The notes below the pieces were generated by a model, which searched no databases, had not been told where the DNA came from, and saw nothing but the letters and a program-made list of their open reading frames with translations. From positions 46,028,829-46,092,828 of the forward strand of contig OX463778.1 of assembly GCA_949825025.1 (NCBI GenBank): DNA of 64,000 bases, read 5' to 3'. Source of the stretch: Siphlonurus alternatus (Eukaryota > Arthropoda > Insecta > Ephemeroptera > Siphlonuridae). Each line of letters opens with the position of its first letter. Positions within the stretch are counted from its first letter, which is position 1. Of this stretch, positions 11,342-26,000 are shown in pieces. A program made the position numbers and the translations under genes.

Positions 11342-14300
11342 TATTTTTTTACAAGAAGCTTTTGACTTGAAAGCCATGACAGCTGAGGCCATACATATTT
11401 AAAATATAATGCACTCTATGTTTACAAAATTTATCATTTATTGTAATCTTCAGACGTTACCTTGTCAGGAACAGTTTGCTTGTCCAAGAACACCTCATTA
11501 CTGTTTGAGTCTCTAAGGTCAAGGACTTCACTTGCGGTGTCCATGAAAATATCCTGAACTTTCTGCCAGGATGCTTCAGTTATTTTTCCTGTCTCCCGTT
11601 CTTCCTCTGTAAACTTTATTTCATGCAATATTGATGGGCAGATTTCCAGTTGTGTAATGAGATCTTTCAGCTTTGAATCAACTTCAAGGTTTGGCACCTA
11701 AAAATAAAAACATACTGCTTCTTAAATATTTTACAAATCAAATAATACATTTTCAACTTACCTTCCAGTCAGAGTTGACATAGAATGACTGAGCACTCAA
11801 AATGTTTCCAATTTTTTTGTTTTTACCACAGTAGTATAAATTACGATTGCCCACAATCTTGCCTTTCAGCTACAATAAACAAAGAAGTTCTAAATTTTGT
11901 TAGTCTATCTATATTAATAACATATACTCATAATACATTATATACGAATAACACTTAACAACTGGTAACAACATTATTAATTTGCTTAAGCTTTTGTTGT
12001 ACAAATAGTATGTACAGTAAGGTTTAAAGGTTTAAAAAAATTCCAAAATCAACTGATTGTGTATATAATTATTCCATCTACCCCCTTCCTCCCTACAACC
12101 CGTCTTTGCCCCCTCTACTTGAAAATAATTTAAAAATTTAAAAAATAATAAACAGATATAGGATGAGAGCAAATTTACGCTGGCCAAATTATGGGATCGC
12201 CAAGTACGCCTCTGCCCAATAACCATGCTGGAGGGGGAGGGGGGGGGGGGGGGGGGAGGAAGGCATTTTTAAACCTTATTTTCCTGATTTCTGGATTTTA
12301 TTTACTATAAAAATAATGAATTATTAATTAATTAAAAATAACTTGAAATGATGTTGCTGCATAATATAGTCTGAATGCTGGTGGATAATACAGTACCTGA
12401 GTAAGCCTGCCCTCACTGTGCTCGTAGGTGCAGAAGAGGTAGAGGGACACTGCATACTTGAGGAAGGAATCTCCAAGGCTCTCTAGGCGCTCCATGTCAA
12501 TGGAGTCATTGGCCAATGTGGTTGTCAATGCAGCATACATTTTGTGCTGCTGGGGCCCCATCTTAGCCTGACGAGGGGACAGCATGGCAATGGGCTTCAC
12601 CAAAATGCTTGTATCACTGAAAGTCACAGGAACATGAGTTGTGAAAAACTGATTTTCTGAAACATTATTTTTTTCCAAAAACAATAACATAAAATGAACA
12701 ATGGAGTATTGACTTAAATTTTTTTTATTGCAGAAATGGATAGAGCGTGCAAAGTTATGCTACCCTGATTTTTTTCAGATTTTTTAGAGCCAGGGAACTA
12801 TTTTTAAAAAATTATTGAAAGTTATTTTTGTGACGTCACGAGACGCCGCTCCTTAAGAAAAAGATAGGACTTGTCGCCGCGTGACGTCACAAAAAGGACT
12901 TTCAATAATTTTTTAAAAATACTTCCCGGGCTCTAAAAAATCTGAAAAAAATCAGGGTAGCATAACATTGCACGCTCTATCCATTTCTGCAATAAAAAAA
13001 ATGAGGACAATACTCCATTTACAATAGACCTAGACACTGCTAAATTCAGACTAGATACAGGCCACGACTATCTTGGATGCTATCAGAAGAAGTTTAAAAT
13101 CCAAAATACCAGTAGTGACATTTGTAAATTACTGGTATCGGTACTTGTAAAATTAAACCCCAAGACAGAGGGTACCTATTCACATGCTCTGGATTATCGG
13201 CGGAACTTGACTCATAGAAATCCTGTCTCTATTGGCTTACTAGAAGTAAAATGGCTTAAATGCCGTAACGAGGGCATAAGAAAAGTAGAAGACGACCTAC
13301 TCTAAATCAATAACTTAAGTAATTAGCAACCTATTTTTGTATTTCTTAACAGTATTTCTTAGAGATTTTTAAAAAGTTATTAATTTAATTTAAAATCCTA
13401 CAATCCAGATACAACATTTTTTCTTTAATTAAACAAAACCACAAACTAAATAATATTTCGTGGTAGTAAGAAAAAGAAAAGAAGAGAGAAATGTGATTTT
13501 TTGGCAATGGGTGAGTCACTGCAAAGAATGTTTAACAATTAGGTTTCTACATATATGTATGTTCTCTATAAGATGAATCAGCTCAATTTTAAAGAAAACA
13601 AATTAAAATAATGATGGAAAGCAACACTCACCGTTTGTGGTAGATATTGTCATTAGTGTAGATATTGTCATTACGGGGATTCAGCTTCTTGGTGGCAAAG
13701 TCATCATACTCTCGGATCTCCAGCATGGTGATGCTCGTCAGATTGTGGTCCAGGTCTACAGGCTCACTTTCCTCCCATGGTGTCGTCATCTGCCAGCAAC
13801 CAAAATATTAACAATAACAACTTTCCAATCATATCAGCTAGAACTAATAATCAACATATTAACTAAAATAGAAAAAAAAAAAGTACACGATTATTTCTAA
13901 TAATGAAGAATTTAGTCTTGCACCAGTTATTCAAATTCTTTAAGGTAGAGATAACGCCAAACAGCTGTTCGACGTACTCCCATTTGATTAACATGTAAAC
14001 CTTGGCAAATTCACAAAAATTCTGAAATTTTTTTGAGAGGCAGATATTAGTGCCTAAAAGCCATAGAAAAAGTTTCAAAGCAATTTAACGAGCCGATTTT
14101 TTTTAATGAAGTTTTTAGTTTGTCTCTCCATGGGAAAGCCCTATGCTGAAAATTAAAAAAAATCGGATCATTAAATTGTTTTGAAATTTTTTCTATGGCT
14201 TTTAGGCACTAATATCTGTCTCTCAAAAAAATTTCAGAATTTTTGTGAATTTACTAAGGTTTACATGTTAATCAAAGGAGAGTATGTCGAACAGATGTTC

Positions 14301-15784
14301 GGGGTTATCTCTACCTTAATAAATATCAGATAGAATATTTCAAACTGCTTGGTTCAGTTTGGTATTTCAAGTTTGTTATACATTTTTTAATTCCAGATCA
14401 TATCCGACACTAAAAAAAACTTAAAAAACAACCTGCACCTATATTTTTTTAGGCCTTGAGATAGGAATACTTTTGTTCCATCACAAATGATATGTATTGT
14501 AAGATATGATCAAAGATGGAAAACACACAAATAAAAATGTAACAATTCTAAATTATGACCAACTTTGAAGTTCAATTTTGGTAGAGAACATTATGATGGA
14601 ACGAACAATACCTGATTAATATTTGGTGCCAGACATTTGATTTTTGGCGGTCCATATCCTTTGGGAATGATGATGTCTTTGCATGGTACTTCTCCAAGCG
14701 CCTTAAAGGAGTCAATCGTCATAGGTTCCCATACAGATCCTTAAAACACAACAACGCAGTCATTACACATTAAAATACTTTACTAATATTTTTTAACTTA
14801 TAATTACGAGCAGAATTCACTTTATACTGCACACGCATTTTAAACAGGTACATAATAACATTGTAATCAATGGAACTTTTCACATGCATTAAGGGTCCTT
14901 TTTTATGTCAGTGCTTGTATTATATACAGGACCAACACCCTACACACCATTGGAAAATACATGAATTAACATGAATTATGAGTTAGAGTGAAGTTTCATT
15001 ATGACCTGCAGGCAGAGCGATGGCTCCGAGTCCAGTCTCCCTGCAGATTTGCAACCGCATCTCTTCAGCGATCAGAAGACGTGATGCTCGGAACAAGATG
15101 GTAGGTAGTGCCGTGACCTTGATCCACAGCTGAGCCGTCACAAGCACACTAGCACTTGCTAGCTCACACAGCTCTGGTACCAGTACCTCCTCAAAGTCAT
15201 CATTCATATCTTGTCTTCGCCGACGGTTCATGCCCGGGATGACACCTCTGTCACAGCACATAAGTCACAATTAAAAATTTAAGCCTGAACCTCAGAATTG
15301 TGAGCAAGAAAACTATCAATAGTTTTGCTTTTTTTTTTTTAATAAAATAAAGCTTGATAATTTTGTATTTTTTAAAATCACTGAGCCAGTGAACATCATG
15401 ATAGAATTGCTTAAGGATTATTGCCAATATGGTTATTATTTTTTTATGGTAAAAAAATATAAAATTTAGATCAGTTCACTTTTTGAAGTAAAAAAAAAAG
15501 AAAAAAAAAGTAAATATTCAGTCCAGTTTTTGAGATATTAATAATAATAATAATTTATTAATTTTTTTAATTGAAAAATATGCTGATTTGACTTGATTAT
15601 TCCCAGATTTCTAATGATATTCTAACTATTTGTATCCTGAATATCTAAAAAACTAGACAGCCTTTTGCTCAATTTTCTTTAACTGAATATTTATGTTGTA
15701 ATGTAAGGAATGTTTACTGTAATTTTTAGAGTGATTCACCATCTCCTAAGACTAGTGACAATAATCCTTAAGTAAGTAAGCAAA

Positions 15785-15828
<44 letters not shown>

Positions 15829-16591
15829 ACAGTAGAATCATGTTTTAATAAACTTCAACTTTCAACTGGGAGAATATATATAGTAAATAAGTTCTAAGAA
15901 CTTAAATATTAAACATGGAGTATCCACCTCAATTTTTTTTTTTTTTTTATTGCAGAAATTTATAGAGGGTGCAAAGTTATGCTACCCTGATTTTTTTTCA
16001 GATTTTTTAGAGACCGGGAACTATTTTTAAAAAATTATCGAAAGTTATTTTTGTGATGTCACGAGACGCCGCTTCTTAAGAAAAAGATAGGACTTGCCGC
16101 CGCGTGACGTCACAAAAAGGACTTTCAATCATTTTTTAAAAATACATCCCGGGCTCTAAAAAATCTGAAAAAAAATCAGGGTAACATAACTTTGCACGCT
16201 ATATCCATTTCTGCAATAAAAAAAAATGATGTTGATACTCTATTTGCCAACTAACGTAAAACAGACAATTAATTGATTTGGCTTATAATGTTCATATCAC
16301 AGTACCTTGGATTCAGAAAATTGATCTTGTTTGTAATTGCCTTTACATCTAAAAGTGGCTGATCATTGCTGGAGATATTTATGGTGTATTTTGACCGATA
16401 ATATTCCTTGTATGTGGTGTGAGCATTCGACGGAAATGGAGAATTTGGATTCATGTCATGACGAACTTTTGTGATCACATAGTTCTGCAAATAAAGAATT
16501 TTAACAATAGCATGCAACAAAAAAATTGTTACTATAATAATATTTGAAAGAAGTATCTTGACTTATTGATTTGATTTTGAGAGCTCTAAAA

Positions 16592-16622
<31 letters not shown>

Positions 16623-17162
16623 GGAATAAAAAAGGTTGTGTTATATTGTTATATTTACGGCAACAACTAAACAATAGCCTTAACTGCAAAAAAACATTGT
16701 TGTTTGCAAGATTAGTTATTTTCAGGCATAAGATGAGGTAAATAAACTCTGAGGTGGTGAAGGCACCTTGTTTTCTGAGGCGACGAACTTGGTATTGTAG
16801 CCACGGTACCAGGGGGTGACCACCTGCAGGTGGAGGTTCTCCTCTTTGCCAGTCAGCCTGGTGCCCCTCTGACGCACATCTGGACACTGCTCCACAAGAG
16901 GCCAGTTGATTTCAGCACCCTCACTACCAACTGATCACAAAAACATGGAAGTCAGATACAAAAACGACTTTGTCTCAATATGCATATTTATTTTTCCCTA
17001 CCACAAAAGAGATGCACAGTTGTACATTAATGCTGCTGAACAAGTTAATTTTCCACTTAGAAGCTATGTACACTTTTTATTGTTTTATTGACGTCAAATT
17101 TCAGGGTTTAACCCTCTCCCGCCAACCTTGAGGATCAATCAATGACTGAATTAAAAAAAATG

Positions 17163-17202
<40 letters not shown>

Positions 17203-19948
17203 AAAAATTGTGTAGATATTTTTGTGAAGTAAAGGGTAATTTTTATAGCCTTTTGAAAGTCTTGGAAAATTTTGCTATTAGGAAAAAAAATAATAAAAGA
17301 ATAACTCTATTTATACAAAAGAGTTCAGTTCAAAGATATAATATATTCAAATGAGGTTTACGTTTTAGCTGTTTTTCTGAAAAATATTTTCATTGCTTTG
17401 AGTCGGACCTTCCCCCCCCCCTTCTTTCCTTAGTGAAATGCCTATTTGTTTGTATTCTACTTTTGTCTGTCTATCCATTTTGTAATTGTGTATGTCTATG
17501 TTCATTATATGTATGATACATTTTAATTTTATCCTATATGTATACTTTTTTTTTAATAAAAAAAACTTATAAATATAAATAAAATGTATTGGTTTTAAAA
17601 TAAATAAATTGCCCTAATACTAGGTGGGTCAGCTCCTATAAATTTCTTCAGTATGATGACTCAGAATTAAAATTTTAGCATTTAGATAGTTACCTATGGT
17701 GGGGACTACCAAGTAGTTGCTTTTCCCATTCTGAAAGTCTGCAATGAGAAATTCCTTGCCCAGGCTAAGAAGCTGGGTCATAAGCATCAGGTGAATCTTC
17801 CTGAGCTTTAATATCTGAGCTTCAGTCAGATTTAGAGTCTTGAAATTCACTTGAATTGTAATCTTAATTTCTCCAACATTCATAAATATTGGATATTCAC
17901 ACAGCTGTTATTAACAAAAATAGAAATTAAGCAATGACAAATTACAATCATGAAAATATTATAACTTACATTTGGCCAACATTTTGAGGTAATAACTGCA
18001 ATACTTTCAGTTTGGTCACTCAAAAGATTGTAGAATGTTTGTCTGCGGTTATCATCATCGCCTGGCCTTTCATACACTGGTGTCATCTGAATCAGGTGCA
18101 TGTACACCAAAGAATCTGCAGATGGTGCACACTGCACCAGCATACTAGGAGTCTGTAATCAATTAACTTGAATAAACAATTTTTTCATACTCTATAGAGC
18201 TGATTGTGCTGACGTCATGCCCCTGTAAGTTAGGCTGCTCTATGGAGGACCAGAATACACAGACTAGTATGTATATAAACAAATTATGTATTGATTTTTT
18301 TTCACTTTATTAAACAAAACAAAACAAAACAGATTTAAAAAATTCTAAAAAATACGCCAATAAATGATAGATAGTATAAAAAAAATCCCATCATTATAGA
18401 ACAATCAAAACTATTTTTTTTATTTATTTTTGTCATTTCTCTTATCTAATGCCATAGTAGCTGGACCTCCACTTTCTCTTTTCTACCCTCCTGACTGTCT
18501 GTATACCTGCTATGCTATTTTCCCTCATAAACAAAAATAGCAAACAACTCTATTCTGTTAAAAATTGCAAATAACTGCACAAAAAATAATATTTCCAGTT
18601 GGTGGCAAATCTATAGTTATAAAGGTGAACAAAGTTGAATATTTTTTTTTACATATTTGGGAACCTTAGATTTATTTTGATATCTTTGTGCATCAAGATA
18701 ATATTTTCATATATGATTCTTAGTTAATTTACATTAAGCAGAAATTTAAAGGCTGAGACGGTTGGCTCGATTCAAGTCAGTGCGGGGTTGCAGCAGCCAG
18801 GGTGGCCAGTAAAGTAAGAAGTATAACAATTGCGGAAGTGTCCGAACGCTGCCGAGAGACCCTTAAAAGTTGAATTTTTATTTATGTAAAAGTTTATTTA
18901 CTTTATATTTTAATGAACTAGTAACTAACTTAAGAATTTTTAAGGAATCCCAAAAAAGTTTGAAATCATAAATTTAATACTATACATTACACAATACTAA
19001 TATGAAAGTGAGTAGAGAAAGACAGAGAAAGAAAGTAGAGGTGAAGAGCCCAAAATGTACTTACATGCTTGTCATAGGACTGTCGGTTCTTCTTGGAGCC
19101 TGCTTTAGGTCCAGTCTTGCTCTTGTTTTCATCATCTTCTACCCAATGTGGGAAGAGTAAGGCACTGTCTTGGAAATCTTTGCTCTCATCTTTTGTGGGC
19201 TTGAGATGGTCATCTAGTGCACCCAGTTGGTGCAGTAGCTTCACTGCCTTGAGTGCCACACTGTTCCGTGCTGCTTTGCGTGTTTTCATCAACTCACCCT
19301 GTATACACACACACACACAAACAGCAATTAATTAAGCTAAGCCATGTGCTTAAAACAAAAATAAAAAAGAGATACCTCCTTAATTAACACAAGCATTGAA
19401 ATTTCACAATTTTTTTGGACAGACCTCATGAAGTTGTGAGAGTATAGCTATTAAGAGCTTGTTAAGAGCTTGCCAGTTACAATATATGTAGTTACAATGT
19501 GCAGTAATTTTATTTCTCAGCTCTGAGCTCTGATCAGATTGAAATGTACCATTTTAGTTGATAAATCTTCATCCCCCCCCCCCCCCCCCAGGCAGGTGCA
19601 GATCTGGGCATGGGAACCAGGGGGCCACCCCTCCCCCAAATTAAGGATTTAGCATGGGCACTTCAATTCTTTTTATTAACATTGGCCTTAAGACTCTGCA
19701 TCATCTACGCATGTTTTCTACGCTTCCCCATGTTATTTTTGATGTCGCCTTTTTTCAGAAACTAATAATCATACAACTTTGCTTGCTTGATACCTTAAAA
19801 TAAACACTATTTCATTAGCTATAAACCAACACTCTTATTTTTTTTATTTCTAATCAAACTGAATTTTAATTAAAGTTTTAATTTTGAGGATTAAAAATTA
19901 AAATTGTTTAAAGCACAATTAAAATTCAATTTGATTAGAAATAAAAAA

Positions 19949-20003
<55 letters not shown>

Positions 20004-23000
20004 GAGTGTTGATCAATAGCTAATGAACTAGAGTTTATTTTCAGGTATCAAGCAAAGTTGTATGATTACCAGTATCAGAAAAAAGTGATATCAAAAATAA
20101 CATGGGGAAGCATAGGACATACACAAAGGTGATGCAGAGTCTTAAGATTTAAGGATTGACCTCAGTTGGTTTGGATCTCGGAAACGGCCCCCTTAATTCT
20201 AATGAGACTTGCAGGAGTCTTTAAGCTCGCCACAATAAGGTTGCTTAATTTTTTTGAAGTGGATCTGTTTGACTAGTTTTGAGAAAACTGAGGCAGGAGT
20301 TTAACATTGGCCTTATGGACGAAAACCGGAAATGGAGCTGTTGTGAGAAAACCGCCCCCTTGAATTCGCTCAAACCATAAGCTATTAAGTTTGAGAGCAT
20401 CCTCGATTTGTTAAAATTCATTTCATTTGATTCCGTTCAACAGAAATTTCCCGTTTCCGGTTTGTAACTGAGGTCAATCGTTAAGGCAGAATCTTAAGGC
20501 TGTGACCTCACTTCCTCCCCCCACTCTCCTTCTTCAAAAAATTGTTTTAGATCTGTGCCTGCATCCAGGGTAATTCTTAACTAATGCTTACCACTATGGG
20601 TTTGGGATATTTTGCAGTTAGAGGCAGGAGAACAGTGCACTGAATTCCGTCAACAGTAGTTATTCCTTCACATGTGCCACCTTTTTCCTTGGCAAACCAA
20701 AGGGGATGGACATCTGAGAAGTAGTCTTGAGGAAGACTTTGGCAGTAACTGAGAGAGGAGTACACCATTAAAGTATGTTTTACACATTAAAATAAATTTC
20801 AAACTAATTTACAATGTGAATACTGTATTGTGATGATAGAAAAGGAACATCATCACAAAGCTTTCACTTATATAAATATGTAAGTTTATTCTTACCTGTA
20901 AATAATTTTGACTGCATTGTTTACAGTTGCTTTAGCTCCAATCTTGGTTGTATACTCATCTTGCAGTTCTAATTCAAGTTCCATATTCTCATCATCTTCA
21001 TCCAATTGGTACTGTCAACAACATGAGCAAAAATGATTTAATGTTATTAAAGGAACTCCTTCAATGTGCATTAACAGTTGTGTACAACCGTAAATAATAC
21101 AACAGTACAACAATAGTACTACTGTATATTTTATTAGTTCCCTTCTCTCCTTAGCACCAAAGAATTAAATTTAAGTTTTGATGTTTTATTATGCCCAAGT
21201 CTAATCTCTTGGTCAGTTTATTTGCTTTCAGCACATCAGAGTAGTAGTTCTTGACAGGTTTCTTTCTCTGCTAAAATTTAATACAGCAAGAAAATCTCAA
21301 AAAGAACTTCATTTTGATGGTCTAAATCAAGTGAATTTTTTTAGTTAACAACTTAATTGACTTAATGAATACCATATATTTACATAATTTTAGTCTTGTT
21401 CTAATTTAAAATTCAGCTTAGTCTTGTTCTTATTTGAAATTCAGCTAAGTCATGTCCAGCGAATTTTAATATTTTAAATACTCATTATTATTAGCTTTGA
21501 AAAAAGGTAGTTTTGAGATGCATAGTGTGATATATTCATGTACTGTATTTCCTCCCATGTAATGTATTTGAAATAATAGCAAAACACAGACTGTCTCTTA
21601 AATAACAAGTAAAAAAGTAAAAATACCCTCTGTAATTGCTGTTCAATGTTGAGGAACTTGTTTTTCATGCCAGCAAAGGATGGCGTTTCTGCGTCATCTA
21701 GATCCAGAACATAAAACGTTGCACTCTGGTCTCGCGCACGACCCTTGGACTGGATGAAGGAGCAGAATGTGACTGGTGCATCAAACTTGATAACCATATT
21801 GCACTTGGGGATGTCAATGCCTTCTTCCAGGACATTTGATGCAATAATCAAATTAGTTTCACCTGTATTAAACCTTGAAAAATGAAATAAATTAGTATGA
21901 TTTTTATTGACACTTATTTATTATAAAAAAGGATAGGAACACATACGATAGAAAAATATTTGTTGGGAAGGGAGATAGATTGAGCTTTTATATAGCCATC
22001 ATTGGCCCAGCAAAAGGAGAAAAATTAATTGAAGCATTATTATTATTTTGAATTAACTTATACATTTACAAGCATTTAAGGAAAGCAGATGACTTTTTAA
22101 CAAATATTCTCACATTTGAAGGCTCTTGCTATTTTTTTTGGCATCCAATAGATACTCTCGAGTATCAAAGGAATTTTTGTTGACTCCCACAGCAAAGTCT
22201 GGTTTGAGTAGCTTGAGTTTCTCATTATGCTTCTTGTATATCTATTAAAAAACAAACTCATCAGTATAGCCTGGTTTGATGCACTGAAATAACAACATGT
22301 TACCTGAAGGATGTGATAGATAACTTTCGCAGTAATCCGTCTCTCCACAAAGACCAATCCACACAAAGCAGATTCCTGTGCATTGTCATCTTCATCTAGT
22401 TTTCGCTTCTTTAACTCTTGCAAGTGCTGACAGATAATTTCAATCAGACGGAGTACTTTTGGCGATGAGTACTTTTCAATTTGGTTCATTGTTGAATAAT
22501 GTTTCATCTCATCATAAAAGATTTTTCTGAAATTTTTTTTTTTTTTTTTTTTTAATTTATAAATGATTTGAGTACAGCACTCATTAAATATAGCACTCAA
22601 AGATGTCTGCAGACTAACTCCGTATGCTGATGACAATTGTTTTGCTTATTATTCGTAAAACTCTTGAGGTGCTTCTACTTATTCTTATTCTTCTTATGCT
22701 TGATTCTTAATAAGCACCTCAAGAGTTTTACCAATAATAAGCAAAACAATTGTCATCAGCATACCTCTGCTCAACATCTGTTCGGCAGTGTGCGACATGA
22801 AACAAGTTATTTTGACGAGTGACCTTCCCCGGAATGCGGTGAAGTTGTGATGTAAGTGCATCTGTTTGCACTTGCCCGTGAAAGATCTTGTGAAGAAAAA
22901 TTAGGTAATTTCTCTGCCTTCTCACGACAAGGTCACTTAAGCCAAGAGCAGACATAATTTCAGCGCTGTGCATGTTACGCAGGCCATACACTCTCCGTCT

Positions 23001-26000
23001 AACAATATATGGTAGAAAAAAATAGGTGACTCTGTTCAGCAAATTGAGGTTAGATTTAGCAGCCATAGACCAAATGGGTGAACAATACTCTATGATAGGT
23101 AGTACAACAGTAACAAAGTACAGTCGTAAATGAATGAATGAACGGGTTTCTTTCCTTAAAAAATAAGCATAATTTCTTTATTTACCTGACGCTAAGCAGA
23201 GTTGTAATGCACATCTTGAAATGGTTCAAGAGATCATCATCTTGACAGGAGCATAGCATCCGCTGAAGGGATACCAAGTGAGCCAACACTGCAATATCTC
23301 CGCCATAGATGCCTGCAAAATAGGCATCAAATTTAGATATCTTTTCACTTTCAGTACCAAAATAATACATACATAATAAAATGTGTAACAACAAAGTTAC
23401 AGTAAGTTATTTGCCAAATTTTTATTGTTTCACAAATTTTACAATATAATTAATAAACATCATTGATAAAGAATATTTTTAAAGAAGCTTTTTAGCCTAA
23501 TTTAATTAATTAATTACTTAATTTTCTAAATCCAGGATAAAAGTCAAGTATACTACGTTGGATACTAAAGATTTCTAGGCTCAAATCTATGTTTTAAGCT
23601 CTTAAATAATAACAAAGGAAAAATAACAATAAAAAATACATAAAATTTATACAATTAAATATAATATACACAATTTTTTTTATTAAAAATAACATTTAAA
23701 TACCTAAATGTTTTATGTGAACTCGAATATCTTTCACCATTCTCGTAAGTTCTTTATACATTGATGATCCACTGGTAATCAAGAAACCTTCGATGAAGAA
23801 AGGTATCTTCAGAGGAGCATGACATTTCCTATCAAGACAAGTAAAAAACAGATGAAAAAAATGTTAACATAAAATACCAAACAGATCACTGACAGACCTG
23901 TCTACTTGTTGAAGCAGGTTAAGGTCATCCTCCAGTTCAGCAAGAATCTCTAGAACTATTTCCGCTGATTTTTGCAGCTTGACATTCTTGCAGGACTCAA
24001 TCTTGATGTCAGGGTTGGCATACAATCTATTTTAAAATAATACATAATATATTAGTAATACATGTGTATTTTACTGTAAATAACATTCAAATCAGTAATA
24101 ACATTAACATTAGAAAGAATGCTCTCTTGACGAATTGTCAAGTAGCGAATTGTCCAGTCACCTTAATGGAGTATCGAACTCAAATTTTTTTTATTGCAGA
24201 AATGAATAGAGCGTGCAAAGTTATGCTGCCCTGATTTTTTTCAGATTTTTTTAGCCCAGGAACTATTTTTAAAAAATTATTGAAAGTCCTTTTTGTGATG
24301 TCACTCGGCGGCAAGTCCTATCTTTTTCTTAAGGAGCGGCGTCTCGTGACGTCACAAAAAGAACTTTGAATAATTTTTTAAAAATAGTTCCCGGGCTCTA
24401 AAAAATCTGAAAAAAATCAGGTTAGCATAACTTTGCACGCTCTATCCATTTCTGCAATGAAAAAAATTGAGGTCGATAGTCTATTATGTATTGTACATTA
24501 TGTAAGGCTGGAGGAATAATAGTTGCATTTCCTGCTTTTTCATGAGAAGGACAAGCACTGTTTGAATTTGTGACCTAATGCATTGACAAAATTTAACCCA
24601 GTCCTTAAAGATTCCTTCTCTTCATCACTGAAAACTTATACAGGGTTGTCAATTTTTTTTCTTTATATAAAACTATGGTAGGTTGTTTCTGTCCTTATAA
24701 TATTTAACTAACACTTTGGTGTCAACATACTATTGTTTATGTGCAATAACAATTATGCTGCTATGAACACTGGAGGCCATGCTCATCCTTGATGAAAAGA
24801 GTGTGGTGTTGTCATTGCCAATCAATAATAAATGTAAAAGAGGCAAAATGCACATCTGCAGTCAAGCAATAGCTGTACCATTTGGCAACATTACATGATA
24901 CTGCACTATTTTATTGGCTGACCGTTTTCATATTTGATGCCGTTTAGCTTAACCTCCAGTCTTCAATCACCATGCAACATTGAAAATTTTGTGAAAGTGT
25001 TCAACGTGTACAAAAGTGAATACTTTTTTTTTTACATAATTGGGTACCTAAGAATTATTCTGGTATCCCTGTGGCTCAATATTTTTGTATGATGCCTAGT
25101 TATTTTACAATTAATTACTTAGTTTGAAAAGTGATTCCAAAAGTTGTTAATTGATTCAAGCCGGCGTGCGGCCACGGCAGCCGCTGAAACAACAAGAATC
25201 TCCCGTGAATCGGGGAAACCTCCTTCCGCCTCCTTCGTGTCGTATCAGTGGCTGCTGTAGCCGCGAGTGAATTAACTAATATACAAAAATATTGAGCCAC
25301 ATGAATACCAGAGTAAGTCTTATGTACCCAAATATGTAAAAAAAGTATTCACTGTAAGGTGAATGTTTCTTTTTTAAAAAAGGTTCTGGTTACATCAAGG
25401 GCAGATCTGGGAGGAGGATCAATGATGGGGACATCATCATTGATAGATTTGAGGTGCTAGGGGTGCAACAGGTGGTAGATGGTAACATCTTCCATAGAGG
25501 GGGGCGGGGGAGGGGGCTTACTACATAGGAGAGAAAAAGGAAAAAGGAGAAGTAAAGGTGGATCTAAGAGCTTGTAATTGAAAAACTGCCGTGCAGAAAA
25601 ATATTTCCAAAGCGGGTGAAAACAGATTCTGTATATGAATGCAATAACTGAACCTCTCAGTGACACCGTTTTGTCCCTGAAAGGTTTTGTGTCCACGGCC
25701 AAGACATGTCCCAGAATTTACCCATTGAGAAAATGTAGAAATCTTTGTTAGGAGATAGACAATAATGATACATAATACTGTATATTAGTAATGTAATCAC
25801 CTTGCACCAATGGCCTCAGTAAATAGCATTAAAATAAGATAAAGATTGAAATAACAAAAAGTAACATATAATGCATTTCTTACCCTTCAATTCCCTCCAT
25901 GCAGCTCAAATGGACAACTGCACTTTTCATGTTGCTTTCCAGTGCCATAACTTCTTGCTTCACACGATCAGGTTTCACGTTTCGCTTAATGAGAGTGGCA

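Larger units (their letters stand above)
14612..16930 (-). other. Dicer PAZ and connector exons
   Basis: Exon 16767-16930 carries [20 protein letters not shown] and exon 16306-16484 carries [18 protein letters not shown] and [10 protein letters not shown], then [12 protein letters not shown], the typical end of a Dicer PAZ domain. Exon 15006-15247 holds [20 protein letters not shown] and the [19 protein letters not shown] helix that follows PAZ in Dicers. Exon 14612-14739 links to RNase IIIa. Confidence 0.85.
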
